A DNA stretch of 6,192 bases from Treponema sp. GTDB lineage: Bacteria; Spirochaetota; Spirochaetia; Treponematales; Breznakiellaceae. The DNA is taken from positions 1 to 6,192 of the forward strand of contig JAIRXT010000019.1 of NCBI GenBank assembly GCA_031268125.1, read 5' to 3'. Shown piece by piece: positions 1 through 5,695 of this stretch (position 1 is its first letter; every line of letters starts with the position of its first letter). The notes under the pieces were generated by a model. The model was not told where the DNA came from. It saw only the letters and a program-made list of their open reading frames with translations, and searched no databases. A program made the translations under genes and the position numbers.

Positions 1-170
1 GGATAACCGCTGAAGGCATCTAAGTGGGAAGCCCGCCTCAAGATGAACCATCCCTGAGGGAATAACCCTCCTGAAGGCACCAGGGAGACTACCTGGTTGA
101 TAGGGTGGCGGTCTACGTAGCGTAAGGTACTCAGCCGACCACTACTAATTTGCCGTGAGGCTTGACCATA
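1..170 (+). rRNA. rrl: 23S ribosomal RNA, 3' end (partial)
   Basis: This is the last part of the large-subunit rRNA; its 5' portion lies outside the window. The conserved 3' tail is readable: the GGATAACCGCTGAAGGCATC block at the start, AAGATGAACC, the GGTAGGGT-like region (here GATAGGGTGGCGG), and CCGTGAGGCTTGACC at the end. The last is the 3' half of the terminal helix that pairs with the 5' end of 23S. The 3' boundary is placed by comparison with the family and is good to a few bases. Confidence 0.95.
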
Positions 171-243
171 TTATCGTCCCCGATGAAGTCCGGTACAGAA
201 GCCGGGCGTGTCGTCCCTAATCCCGTAACGTAATGTTAATAAT

Positions 244-360
244 GCTTGGTAGCTATGGTGGAAGTGTTACACCCGATCCCATTCCGAACTCGGAAGTTAA
301 GCCTTCTAACGCCGATGATACTGCCCCTCTAAAGGGTGGGAAAGTAGGAAGCCGCCAAGC
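244..360 (+). rRNA. rrf: 5S ribosomal RNA
   Basis: A complete 5S rRNA of 117 nt. The core block CCGATCCCATTCCGAACTCG is visible around 273-292 and is followed by GAAGTTAAG and GCCGATG. Helix I closes between GCTTGGTAGC (244-253) and GCCGCCAAGC (351-360), with one G-T wobble and one A-C mismatch, which fixes both ends. It lies 73 nt after the 23S end with no tRNA between them, the usual end of an rRNA operon. The spacer 171-243 contains only a short CCGG/CCGG hairpin and the sequence TCGTCCC twice. Confidence 0.95.
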
Positions 361-368
361 TTTTTTTT
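361..368 (+). terminator. T-tract at the end of the rRNA operon (possible terminator)
   Basis: Eight consecutive Ts abut the 5S 3' end. No separate local hairpin precedes them, so if termination happens here the stem would have to be 5S helix I itself or factor-assisted. The position immediately after the last rRNA gene makes a termination role plausible, but the sequence does not prove it. An imperfect GCGCTTC/GAAGGCGC hairpin at 381-399 follows, without a U-tract. Confidence 0.4.
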
Positions 369-482
369 ATGCCTCAACCCGCGCTTCCGCAGAAGGCGCG
401 CAAAGAATCGCAGAGGGCCGGATTCGCCCAAAATCCGCTTAATATTGTAAGCGCCGATACCCTGGCAGAACAACCGGCGGCA

Positions 483-510
483 TTGACAAAACGGACCCTG
501 CTCGTACAAT
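483..510 (+). promoter_or_regulatory. Sigma-70 promoter of rmuC
   Basis: The -35 box TTGACA (483-488) matches the consensus exactly. It is separated by 16 bp from the -10 box TACAAT (505-510), one base off consensus. Transcription should start near 517, leaving a leader of about 14 nt that contains the AGGGGGCGG ribosome-binding region and leads directly to the TTG at 531. This promoter lies inside the reading frame that would be used by the upstream ATG at 369, and so argues against that start. Confidence 0.75.
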
Positions 511-530
511 ATGCTCCACAGGGGGCGGAA

Positions 531-2078
531 TTGAATATAATCATTGAACTGATAATCCTGGCCATAATAATAGCCCAGTTTATTGTGATAATTATCCTTT
601 CAAAAAACAAACGGGGATCGCAGGAACCGGTTTTGCAAAAACTGCTTGAGTACGACAGGCGGCTTGATAAAAGCGAAGCGAATATCCGTGAAGAATTCGG
701 GAAAAACCGCGATGAAACACATAAATCCGCAAAAGAATCCCGGGAGGAATTATTTTCAACCCTCAAACTGGTGGAAGAAAAGCTGTCAACTACGATGACC
801 AATTTTGCCGGGCTGGTTGACAATAAAATGAAAAATATGCAGGAAAACCTCGATTCGGGGCTTAAATTCAACCGGGAAGAACTGAATAAATCCATCACGG
901 TTTTTGAAGGGGGAGTAACCGGCAGCATATCGGGTTTTTCAGAAATACTAAACAAGGAACTACAGTCTGTTCAGGACAGAGTCAATACATCAACAAAGGA
1001 AAGCCGCGAAGAACTGACCGTCTCCCTGAAACAATTTGAGGAAAAATCTTCAGCGAAAATAGAGATTCTGACAAAAAACACCCAGGACGGCCTGGAAAAA
1101 AACCGCGACGCCGTTGAAAAAAAACTTGCCGATATTCAGCAGGGAAACGAGAAAAAGCTGGACGAAATGCGCCAGACCGTCGATGAAAAACTGCAAAAGA
1201 CCCTCGAAACACGGCTGACCAATTCCTTCAAAACCGTAAGCGAAAACCTTGAACAGGTCCAGAAGGGCCTTGGCGAGATGAAAAACCTGGCCTCCGATGT
1301 CGGCGATTTGAAGAAGGTCATGTCGGGGTCCAGCTCAAAAATAAAAGGGGTTCTGGGCGAATATCAGCTTGCGGCAATTCTTGAACAGATGCTTCACCCC
1401 AACCAGTATGAAAAAAACGTAAAAACAAAGGCGGGCAGCGGCGATCTTGTGGAATTTGCCCTTAAAATTCCGAGCAAAGAGGATTCGGATAAATTCGTCT
1501 GGCTGCCCATTGACGCAAAACTGCCCACCAGCGACTACGAGGTTCTCCTTGACGCGTATAACGACGGGGACAAGGAAGCGGTAGAAGCCGCCCGCAAGGC
1601 TTTTTCACGGACCGTCAAAAATTTTGCCAGGCAAATCAAGGAAAAATACATCGACACGCCGAACACCACCGATTTTGCCATTATGTTTTTGCCCTTTGAA
1701 GGGGCCTATGCGGAAGTTGTGCGGGACCCCGCTCTTTTCGAAGGCATCCAGAGGGAGCACAAGATCATTGTTACCGGTCCTTCCACCATAGCGGCTTTCT
1801 TGAACGCCCTCCAGGTGGGTTTTAGAAGCATTGTTGTGGAAAAGGGGACTACGGTCATCATGAACACCCTGAGCGCCGTAAAAAAGGAATTTACGAATTT
1901 TGAAAATATTCTGACCAAGGTAAAAGACCAGATCGACAAGGCAAGTTCGACACTGGACGAAACTGTCGGCAAGCGGACCAAGGCAATAAACAGGGCCTTA
2001 AAAAATGTTGAGATCCTGCCCGACGACGGCCGGGAACAAAAACTGCTTGCTGACGATTACACGGACGAGGCCGGCTGA
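531..2078 (+). CDS. rmuC: RmuC family DNA recombination/maintenance protein
   Basis: A 515-residue protein of the RmuC family, whose E. coli member limits DNA rearrangement at inverted repeats. Residues 2-23 form one hydrophobic N-terminal helix. Residues about 30-265 are a long charged coiled coil. The conserved C-terminal nuclease-like domain (about 270-435) shows GVLGEYQL (273-280), LPIDAKLP (325-332, with Asp328 and Lys330 as the PD-(D/E)XK-like pair), LPFEGAYAEV (387-396) and the GPSTIAAFLNALQ stretch from 416. An open frame extends up to ATG 369, but that start abuts the T-tract after 5S and lies upstream of the promoter at 483-510. TTG 531 has an AGGGGG ribosome site and puts the membrane helix at residue 2, as in the family. 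The architecture is complete and the length is close to the usual 450-550. The protein probably sits at the inner membrane with its catalytic domain in the cytoplasm. Confidence 0.93.
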   Translation: MNIIIELIILAIIIAQFIVIIILSKNKRGSQEPVLQKLLEYDRRLDKSEANIREEFGKNRDETHKSAKESREELFSTLKLVEEKLSTTMTNFAGLVDNKMKNMQENLDSGLKFNREELNKSITVFEGGVTGSISGFSEILNKELQSVQDRVNTSTKESREELTVSLKQFEEKSSAKIEILTKNTQDGLEKNRDAVEKKLADIQQGNEKKLDEMRQTVDEKLQKTLETRLTNSFKTVSENLEQVQKGLGEMKNLASDVGDLKKVMSGSSSKIKGVLGEYQLAAILEQMLHPNQYEKNVKTKAGSGDLVEFALKIPSKEDSDKFVWLPIDAKLPTSDYEVLLDAYNDGDKEAVEAARKAFSRTVKNFARQIKEKYIDTPNTTDFAIMFLPFEGAYAEVVRDPALFEGIQREHKIIVTGPSTIAAFLNALQVGFRSIVVEKGTTVIMNTLSAVKKEFTNFENILTKVKDQIDKASSTLDETVGKRTKAINRALKNVEILPDDGREQKLLADDYTDEAG

Positions 2079-2107
2079 AAACCAGTAGATTGTACTTGTG
2101 GTTTTTT
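2078..2107 (+). terminator. Probable weak intrinsic terminator after rmuC
   Basis: AAACC (2079-2083) pairs with GGTTT (2100-2104), and the inner AGTA (2084-2087) pairs with TACT (2093-2096) around the loop GATTG. A three-base bulge TGT interrupts the right side. A run of six Ts (2102-2107) overlaps the outer stem and provides a short U-tail. The stem is AT-rich and begins at the stop codon, so termination may be inefficient. Confidence 0.45.
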
Positions 2108-2130
2108 GTGCCTGCGTGTTCCTATTTACC

Positions 2131-2293
2131 CGGACACTATTCAAACTGTGGTAGGTGCCGCATGCCTTGAACTTAACCCAACCCTATCGTGAGCTGCCGG
2201 CGCTCCCCGCCCTTGATGGATCAAACGGTAGAGAGGGTCAAGTTCAGGGCAGGTATCGCATCAAACCGGGACCCACAGTTTGAATGGTGTCTG
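2131..2293. repeat. MITE-like imperfect palindrome with about 21-bp terminal inverted repeats
   Basis: The left end GACACTATTCAAACTGTGG (2133-2151) is the inverted copy of the right end CCACAGTTTGAATGGTGTC (2273-2291) with one mismatch. Two more bases on each side extend it to about 21 bp with two mismatches. Further in, TGCCTTGAACTTAACCC on the left matches the inverted GGGTCAAGTTCAGGGCA on the right (15 of 17), and weaker complementarity continues toward the centre. The whole 163 bp can therefore fold into one long hairpin. It contains no reading frame. It fills the space between two converging genes, ending 4 bp before the nitroreductase stop codon. There is no T-run after either arm, so it is not a standard intrinsic terminator. 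No convincing target duplication is visible. It is most likely a non-autonomous transposon relic; the parent family is not identified. Confidence 0.6.
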
Positions 2294-2297
2294 ACTC

Positions 2298-2852
2298 CTA
2301 ACCGATGTAGCTGATCTTCTTTGGATCGATGTCGTGGGGTTTCCCCGTGTCGGCGGTATAGCCGGCCGCCACCGCCAAGCCGTATTCGTAGCCCGCAGGG
2401 AAGCCCAGCTTGGCTTTCCAGTAGGCGGCGGTTTCCGGGTCGCTGAAGATCACCCCCGGCAGGCCCAGGATAATGCTTCCCAGTCCCAGGCTGGCGGCGG
2501 CAATCGTAATGTTTTCGGCGGCGATCCCTGCGTCGGTGTGGGAGTTATCCTTCACCGCCAGGAAGAAGGAGACCGGGGCATCGTAGAAGATCTTGTTGTT
2601 CCGGGATTTCAGCCGGTCCACCAGGGCGGTTTCCCCCTTTTTTACGAAATAGGCGGTTATCGCCTCTTCCGCTTCCCGGATAAGGGCGCTGTTTTGGACC
2701 ACGATCACGTTTACCGGCTGAAAGTTGTTGCCGCTGGGGGCGGCCAGGGCTGTCTTGGCCAAGAGGTCAATGGTTTCGTCATCCACTTTTTGGGCCGTAT
2801 AGGCCCGGACGGAACGGCGCGCAAAAATGGCGTCTATTGTTGAATTCGGCAT
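2298..2852 (-). CDS. Nitroreductase family protein (FMN-dependent oxidoreductase)
   Basis: A 184-residue member of the nitroreductase superfamily, which uses FMN and NAD(P)H to reduce nitro groups, quinones, flavins or related substrates; the substrate here cannot be read from sequence. The N-terminal flavin-phosphate signature is RRSVRAYT (12-19), followed by the conserved APSGNNFQPV (38-47) and the DAGIAAENITIAAASLGLGS helix (from 107), the equivalent of the family's second FMN-contact region. The segment GYEYGLAVAAGY (154-165) and a C-terminal KPH tail also fit. Length is typical for small single-domain members (170-190). No signal peptide is present, so it is cytoplasmic and normally a homodimer. 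The ATG has a good AAGGAGAG site 4-5 bases upstream. It lies 75 bp downstream of a membrane-protein gene on the same strand and has a candidate promoter of its own. Its 3' end nearly touches the palindromic element at 2131-2293 but is not truncated. Confidence 0.9.
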   Translation of the reverse strand: MPNSTIDAIFARRSVRAYTAQKVDDETIDLLAKTALAAPSGNNFQPVNVIVVQNSALIREAEEAITAYFVKKGETALVDRLKSRNNKIFYDAPVSFFLAVKDNSHTDAGIAAENITIAAASLGLGSIILGLPGVIFSDPETAAYWKAKLGFPAGYEYGLAVAAGYTADTGKPHDIDPKKISYIG

Positions 2853-2883
2853 AGCTCTCTCCTTACACGATGGAATTTCCTGA

Positions 2884-2913
2884 ATTATAAATCGGAATAC
2901 TAGGGATATACAA
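2884..2913 (-). promoter_or_regulatory. Candidate sigma-70 promoter of the nitroreductase gene
   Basis: Read on the minus strand, TTGTAT (2908-2913) is followed after 18 bp by a perfect TATAAT (2884-2889). Transcription would begin about 24 bp before the start codon, just upstream of the AAGGAGAG ribosome site. The -35 box matches consensus at four of six positions, so strength is uncertain. It suggests the gene can be expressed apart from its upstream neighbour. Confidence 0.5.
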
Positions 2914-2927
2914 GACCCATCTGCCGG

Positions 2928-3263
2928 TTAAATTTTCCCCCGAATCCGGCGTTCCCTGACGGCAAGGAGTATCACGATTCCCAAAAGGATCAGCAGAAAG
3001 ACGGCGAACAGAACAAGGATGAAAAAATTATTCTCAGGCGCTGCATTGGGCGGCTCTGCGGCGAAAAAGTCCGGCATCACCGGTTCGTCATTACCGCCAA
3101 GATTCGCGAAGATGATGATGGTGCAGATCACGACTGAAAGCATGATACACACCAGGGCGCCAAAGGCGGAAAGACGCAGGGTCTTCGATGAACGCGGGGA
3201 AAGGGCGTAGTATACAATTAATCCAAGTAATGCGATCGAAAGCGGAATAATAACGAACAACAT
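2928..3263 (-). CDS. Small three-helix membrane protein of unknown function
   Basis: A 111-residue protein that I do not recognise. It has three clear hydrophobic segments: about residues 2-21, 31-54 and 79-102. The first two are joined by a short basic loop (SPRSSKTLR, 22-30). The second and third are joined by an acidic, proline-rich stretch (about 55-78, with GGNDEPVMPDFF and AAEPPNAAPENN). The C-terminus is strongly basic (RERRIRGKI). By the positive-inside rule the basic loop and tail should be cytoplasmic and the acidic loop periplasmic. No catalytic motif is visible. The ATG lacks a strong ribosome-binding site (only CGGAA close by). A TATACT box at about 3284-3289 could serve as a -10 but has no good -35 partner. 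The reading frame is supported by its clean membrane-protein composition, not by homology. Confidence 0.65.
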   Translation of the reverse strand: MLFVIIPLSIALLGLIVYYALSPRSSKTLRLSAFGALVCIMLSVVICTIIIFANLGGNDEPVMPDFFAAEPPNAAPENNFFILVLFAVFLLILLGIVILLAVRERRIRGKI

Positions 3264-3312
3264 TTCCGAATATTACACTCGTAAGTATAACGGCACAAGA
3301 CCGGAATGGGCC

Positions 3313-3365
3313 GGGGATGGTCAGCAATTCTCATTTTTATAAAATGGGAATTGCTGGGGGATGGT
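3313..3365. repeat. 35-bp palindrome bracketed by perfect 9-bp direct repeats
   Basis: CAGCAATTCTCATTTT (3322-3337) is the inverted complement of AAAATGGGAATTGCTG (3341-3356) with one T/G mismatch. Only the three bases TAT separate the arms. On each side, with no gap, sits the same nonamer GGGGATGGT (3313-3321 and 3357-3365). That is the arrangement expected of a tiny insertion with a 9-bp target-site duplication. It lies in the divergent intergenic region, with its right end 8 bp before the ferredoxin -35 box. The palindrome could also act as an operator for a dimeric regulator. No U-tract follows the right arm. Confidence 0.65.
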
Positions 3366-3373
3366 AAAAAAAC

Positions 3374-3402
3374 TTGTTATTTTTCTGTATTTGTGGTATC
3401 TT
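3374..3402 (+). promoter_or_regulatory. Candidate sigma-70 promoter of the ferredoxin gene
   Basis: TTGTTA (3374-3379) is separated by exactly 17 bp from TATCTT (3397-3402), in an AT-rich stretch preceded by seven As (3366-3372) that could act as an UP-like element. Transcription would start near 3409, giving a leader of about 24 nt that contains the AGAGG ribosome site before the ferredoxin ATG. Confidence 0.6.
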
Positions 3403-3432
3403 AAGAAGACATCAAACAGAGAGAGGTAGATG

Positions 3433-3600
3433 ATGGCTTACAAGATTTCCGATGCCTGCGTCAATTGCGGCGCATGCGAGGGTGAATGTCCTCAGGAAGC
3501 AATTTCCGAAAAAAACGGTAAGCGCTTGATAGATCCCGATAAATGCGTGGATTGCGGCGTCTGCGCCGGGGCCTGCCCGGTGGAAGCCATTGCCCAGTAG
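3433..3600 (+). CDS. 2[4Fe-4S] ferredoxin
   Basis: A 55-residue, clostridial-type bacterial ferredoxin, a soluble low-potential electron carrier in the cytoplasm. Two cluster-binding motifs are complete: C9-x2-C12-x2-C15-x3-C19-P and C38-x2-C41-x2-C44-x3-C48-P. In this family the fourth Cys of each motif joins the other cluster. The pseudo-twofold repeat is obvious (NCGACEGECP against DCGVCAGACP), and length is the family norm. Two adjacent in-frame ATGs exist (3430 and 3433). AGAGG at 3422-3426 is only 3 bases from the first but 6 from the second, and the second gives the usual MAYKI start, so 3433 is preferred. The gene has its own promoter. Its stop codon overlaps the possible start of the M23 peptidase gene, and a terminator-like hairpin follows 22 bp later. 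Partner enzymes cannot be inferred from the neighbours. Confidence 0.95.
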   Translation: MAYKISDACVNCGACEGECPQEAISEKNGKRLIDPDKCVDCGVCAGACPVEAIAQ

Positions 3601-4579
3601 GAGCTTTGGTACGTTTTTTTTGAAAAGGCAGGGATTTATCCTTGCCTTTTTTTTGTCCCTGTTCCCGGTCCCGGCCCAGGAATCCGGCGGGTCAGGGGAA
3701 ACCCCGGCTTCCCGGCTTCCCGCGGGAGCCCTGCCTCTTATTTCCCGGCTGGACAACCGGGACCTGGGCTTTGTCCAGTACCAGGAGGACGTAAAGAATT
3801 TCCGGGAGCAGGGTTTCCGCGGTTCCGGCCTTTCGGGAGGGGAATTGGCCGGGGCTTTGACCATTTACCGTTACGTTCCCCGGGAAGGGGAGGATTTCCT
3901 TTCCATCGCCGCCCGCTGTAACATTTCCCACGCGGGATTGGCTACCATCAACCGGCTGCCCCATCCCGTCCTTCCCCCGGCGGGGGAACTGCTCCTCCCC
4001 TCCATGCCGGGAATCTTTGTCCCGCTGGACCCGGATTCCGGTATTGAACTGCTTCTGGCCGCATCCCGCGCTTCCCGCAACGGGGTGGATATACGGCTAA
4101 ACCTGGACGGGACGCCGGAAGGAAGCAGGGCCTTCCGTTTTTTCCCCGGTGATGACTACAGCCCGACGGAGAGGATCTTCTTCTTAAACCGGGGTTTCCG
4201 GTTCCCCCTGCGCGAATTTACGGTTACCAGCGTCTTTGGGCCCCGGATAAACCCGGTAACCGGGCGCTTCCGGGTCCACGAGGGGCTGGATCTGGCCGCT
4301 CCGGAGGGAACCGATGTACTTGCCGCGGAGGCGGGCCGGGTAACCGAGACCGGTTCGGACCCAATCTACGGGAATTATATCGTTATCAGGCACCATGATG
4401 ACTGGGCAAGCCTCTACGGCCACCTGTCCCGAGTCGATGTGGTCTTGCACCAGGAACTCCGATCCGGTAGCCTTATAGGTAAGGTTGGGTCCACAGGCCA
4501 ATCCACCGGCCCCCATCTTCATTTTGAGTTGAGGAAAGGCGGCAAGGCGCAGGATCCGGGAAAATATTTGTTCGATTAA
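3590..4579 (+). CDS. Secreted LysM/M23 peptidase (murein endopeptidase family)
   Basis: A 329-residue exported protein. Residues 12-29 (KRQ, a hydrophobic run, then VPA) are a signal peptide with likely cleavage after Ala29. Residues about 95-136 form a LysM peptidoglycan-binding module (YVPREGEDFLSIAARCN, then GELLLP). Residues about 205-325 are an M23 (LytM/DipZ-like) metallopeptidase domain. The zinc set is intact: His230 and Asp234 in RVHEGLDLAAP, and His311 in GPHLHFEL. The accompanying catalytic histidines are His278 (YGHLS) and His309. With all ligands present, activity against peptide cross-links of murein is likely, though some relatives act as activators. The start is uncertain. TTG 3590 overlaps the ferredoxin stop by 11 bases and has GGTGGA 5 bases upstream. 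TTG 3620 gives a compact signal peptide (319 residues) but has AGGAG 16 bases away. The signal-peptide codons contain a terminator-like hairpin, suggesting reduced read-through from the ferredoxin. Confidence 0.9.
   Translation: MPSRSFGTFFLKRQGFILAFFLSLFPVPAQESGGSGETPASRLPAGALPLISRLDNRDLGFVQYQEDVKNFREQGFRGSGLSGGELAGALTIYRYVPREGEDFLSIAARCNISHAGLATINRLPHPVLPPAGELLLPSMPGIFVPLDPDSGIELLLAASRASRNGVDIRLNLDGTPEGSRAFRFFPGDDYSPTERIFFLNRGFRFPLREFTVTSVFGPRINPVTGRFRVHEGLDLAAPEGTDVLAAEAGRVTETGSDPIYGNYIVIRHHDDWASLYGHLSRVDVVLHQELRSGSLIGKVGSTGQSTGPHLHFELRKGGKAQDPGKYLFD
3623..3654 (+). terminator. Intrinsic terminator/attenuator inside the M23 signal-peptide codons
   Basis: AAAAGGCAGGGAT (3623-3635) pairs with ATCCTTGCCTTTT (3638-3650) with one G-U wobble. 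Eight consecutive Ts (3647-3654) follow the GC-rich part of the stem. This is a textbook rho-independent terminator and lies 22 bp after the ferredoxin stop codon. It also lies wholly inside the next reading frame, where it encodes KRQGFILAFF of the signal peptide. Ribosomes translating from TTG 3590 would block the stem, so translation could permit read-through. Confidence 0.7.
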
Positions 4580-4598
4580 GCGGGATTCCCGCCGGGAA
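4580..4598 (+). other. Two mutually exclusive short hairpins after the M23 gene
   Basis: GCGGG (4580-4584) can pair with CCCGC (4588-4592) across ATT. Alternatively TTCCCG (4586-4591) can pair with CGGGAA (4593-4598) across a single C; the two structures share bases. There is no U-tract, so this is not a complete intrinsic terminator. The remaining gap to the next gene (4599-4656) holds a GGTGG ribosome site but no promoter I would defend, so the M23 and PEGA-like genes may be cotranscribed. Confidence 0.35.
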
Positions 4599-4656
4599 TG
4601 TGGTGTATCGTGCTCTGTATTTCATACCCTCTAATCGATAAAGGTGGGAATATAAG

Positions 4657-5637
4657 ATGAAGGCCGGATTCGGGGTCTTGTTTGCCCTGGTTTTCGGGTC
4701 TGCTGCCGGCATCTCCCATGCCGAGGAACTGCGGGTGTCGTCTCCCGGCGTTCTGGAACTTTCCCCGTGGGAACAAGCCCCTGTTTCCATCCCCTGCAAC
4801 GGCGCCGTGCTGATCTCCCTGGGGGAAGACCTGCGCTTCTTCCGGGGTATCGAAATGGAACTTATCGCCCCCCCGGAATGGCTTTCCAGCCAGGACGGTC
4901 TTGCCGTTTCGGCCTACGCGGACCTGAACCCCCCTCCTGACGCCGCGGCGGTTTCGGACATCAACGGACGGCGTTTCCTCTACGAGCCCCTGCCGGGGAA
5001 ACTGCGGACCACGTATCAAATACCCTTTTACGAGGGCCACGGTATGCGGAGTACGCCTTATGTCCTGGTACCCTCTACCCACGTCCCGCCCGCGTCGTTT
5101 CCCATCCTGTTCCGGCTCATCCCCCTGGTCAAAGAGATAAGCGGGGAACTGGCAAAGATGAATTTCCAGGTCTTTGTCAGACCGGTCCTGGGGGAGGATG
5201 GGGCGGTACGGATCAAATTCCGTTACCCCGAACAGCTCCCGGGCCGGCCGTTCACCCTCCTTATTGACGACATAGTGATTGAACCGGCGGCGGAGTTTCT
5301 GCTGAAGGAGGGGGAGCATCGTCTCCATGTCCTGTCCGATGATTACCGGGATGAAAACCGGCTTTTTTTGGTGGAACGGGCCCGGACATTGGATTTGGAA
5401 ATAGAATTGCAGGACCCTGCCCCCCTGTTGTTTTTCGAAGCCCCGGAACTGGCCCATATTTTCCTTGACGGCCGGGAGTTGGTGGGGAACCGGGGGCCGG
5501 TTCCGGTGGAGCCGGGGGTTCACGAGGTCCATTTTCAGGTAAGCGACTACGGTATTACCCGGAATCTGCGGATTCTAAGGGGTAAAACTTATCGAATAGT
5601 TGTAGCGATGGATGTGGATGTATCAGAATCGGAATAG
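4657..5637 (+). CDS. Secreted protein with two PEGA-like repeats, function unknown
   Basis: A 326-residue exported protein. Residues 1-22 are a signal peptide (MKAGFGVLFALVFGSAAGIS, then HA before the EE cleavage point) with no lipobox cysteine, so the mature protein should be periplasmic or surface-exposed. I do not recognise residues 23-180, a beta-rich region containing the only cysteine (Cys47). Two similar beta units follow. The first spans about 183-252 (LLIDD, then LLKEGEHRLHVLSDDY, then LDLEIELQD). The second spans about 255-321 (IFLDGRELVG, then VEPGVHEVHFQVSDYGI, then YRIVVAMDVDV). The order 'I-x-L/D-D-G, G-x-H-x-L/V-x-V, hydrophobic strand' is the PEGA pattern found in bacterial surface proteins, including spirochaetes. 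The ATG follows AAGGTGGG with 8-9 bases of spacing. It lies 77 bp after the M23 peptidase gene on the same strand, so a shared cell-envelope role is plausible but not demonstrated. Confidence 0.8.
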   Translation: MKAGFGVLFALVFGSAAGISHAEELRVSSPGVLELSPWEQAPVSIPCNGAVLISLGEDLRFFRGIEMELIAPPEWLSSQDGLAVSAYADLNPPPDAAAVSDINGRRFLYEPLPGKLRTTYQIPFYEGHGMRSTPYVLVPSTHVPPASFPILFRLIPLVKEISGELAKMNFQVFVRPVLGEDGAVRIKFRYPEQLPGRPFTLLIDDIVIEPAAEFLLKEGEHRLHVLSDDYRDENRLFLVERARTLDLEIELQDPAPLLFFEAPELAHIFLDGRELVGNRGPVPVEPGVHEVHFQVSDYGITRNLRILRGKTYRIVVAMDVDVSESE

Positions 5638-5662
5638 GCCGCCCCAAAAAATGATTTTTTCC

Positions 5663-5689
5663 TTAAGTATTGCCGCTTTACGCCGATAA
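5663..5689 (+). promoter_or_regulatory. Sigma-28 (FliA-type) promoter candidate
   Basis: The -10 element GCCGATAA (5682-5689) is identical to the sigma-28 consensus. Exactly 11 bases upstream is TTAAGTAT (5663-5670), which matches TAAAGTTT at six of eight positions; 11 bp is the canonical spacing. An A6-TGA-T6 palindrome (5646-5660) sits directly upstream and could be an UP-like tract or the weak end of the preceding gene. Transcription would start near 5696, with no protein gene downstream. Confidence 0.6.
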
Positions 5690-5695
5690 ATAAAG

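Noticed and set aside
171..243. tRNA or other gene in the 23S-5S spacer
   Set aside because: Only 73 nt, with no cloverleaf and no CCA-type acceptor pairing.
233..442. Short open frame across the 5S rRNA
   Set aside because: It is the 5S rRNA read as protein.
434..460. Possible sigma-28 promoter upstream of rmuC (GCCGATAC at 453-460)
   Set aside because: The -10 matches seven of eight, but the box 11 bp upstream matches only about three of eight. The sigma-70 promoter at 483-510 is far better.
2334..2843. Plus-strand open frame opposite the nitroreductase gene
   Set aside because: Antisense shadow with no motif; the minus-strand protein has clear FMN signatures.
3412..3864. Minus-strand open frame across the ferredoxin and M23 start
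   Set aside because: Overlaps the antisense of an unmistakable ferredoxin and a signal peptide; no domain or convincing start.
4615..4641. Possible sigma-28 promoter before the PEGA-like gene (ATCGATAA)
   Set aside because: The -35 match is poor and the start point would fall inside the ribosome-binding site.
4576..5532. Long minus-strand open frame (318 codons) opposite the PEGA-like gene
   Set aside because: Low-complexity composition rich in Arg, Gln, Gly and Pro, no recognisable domain, and fully antisense to a gene with a signal peptide and ribosome site. It is a mirror of GC-rich codon use.
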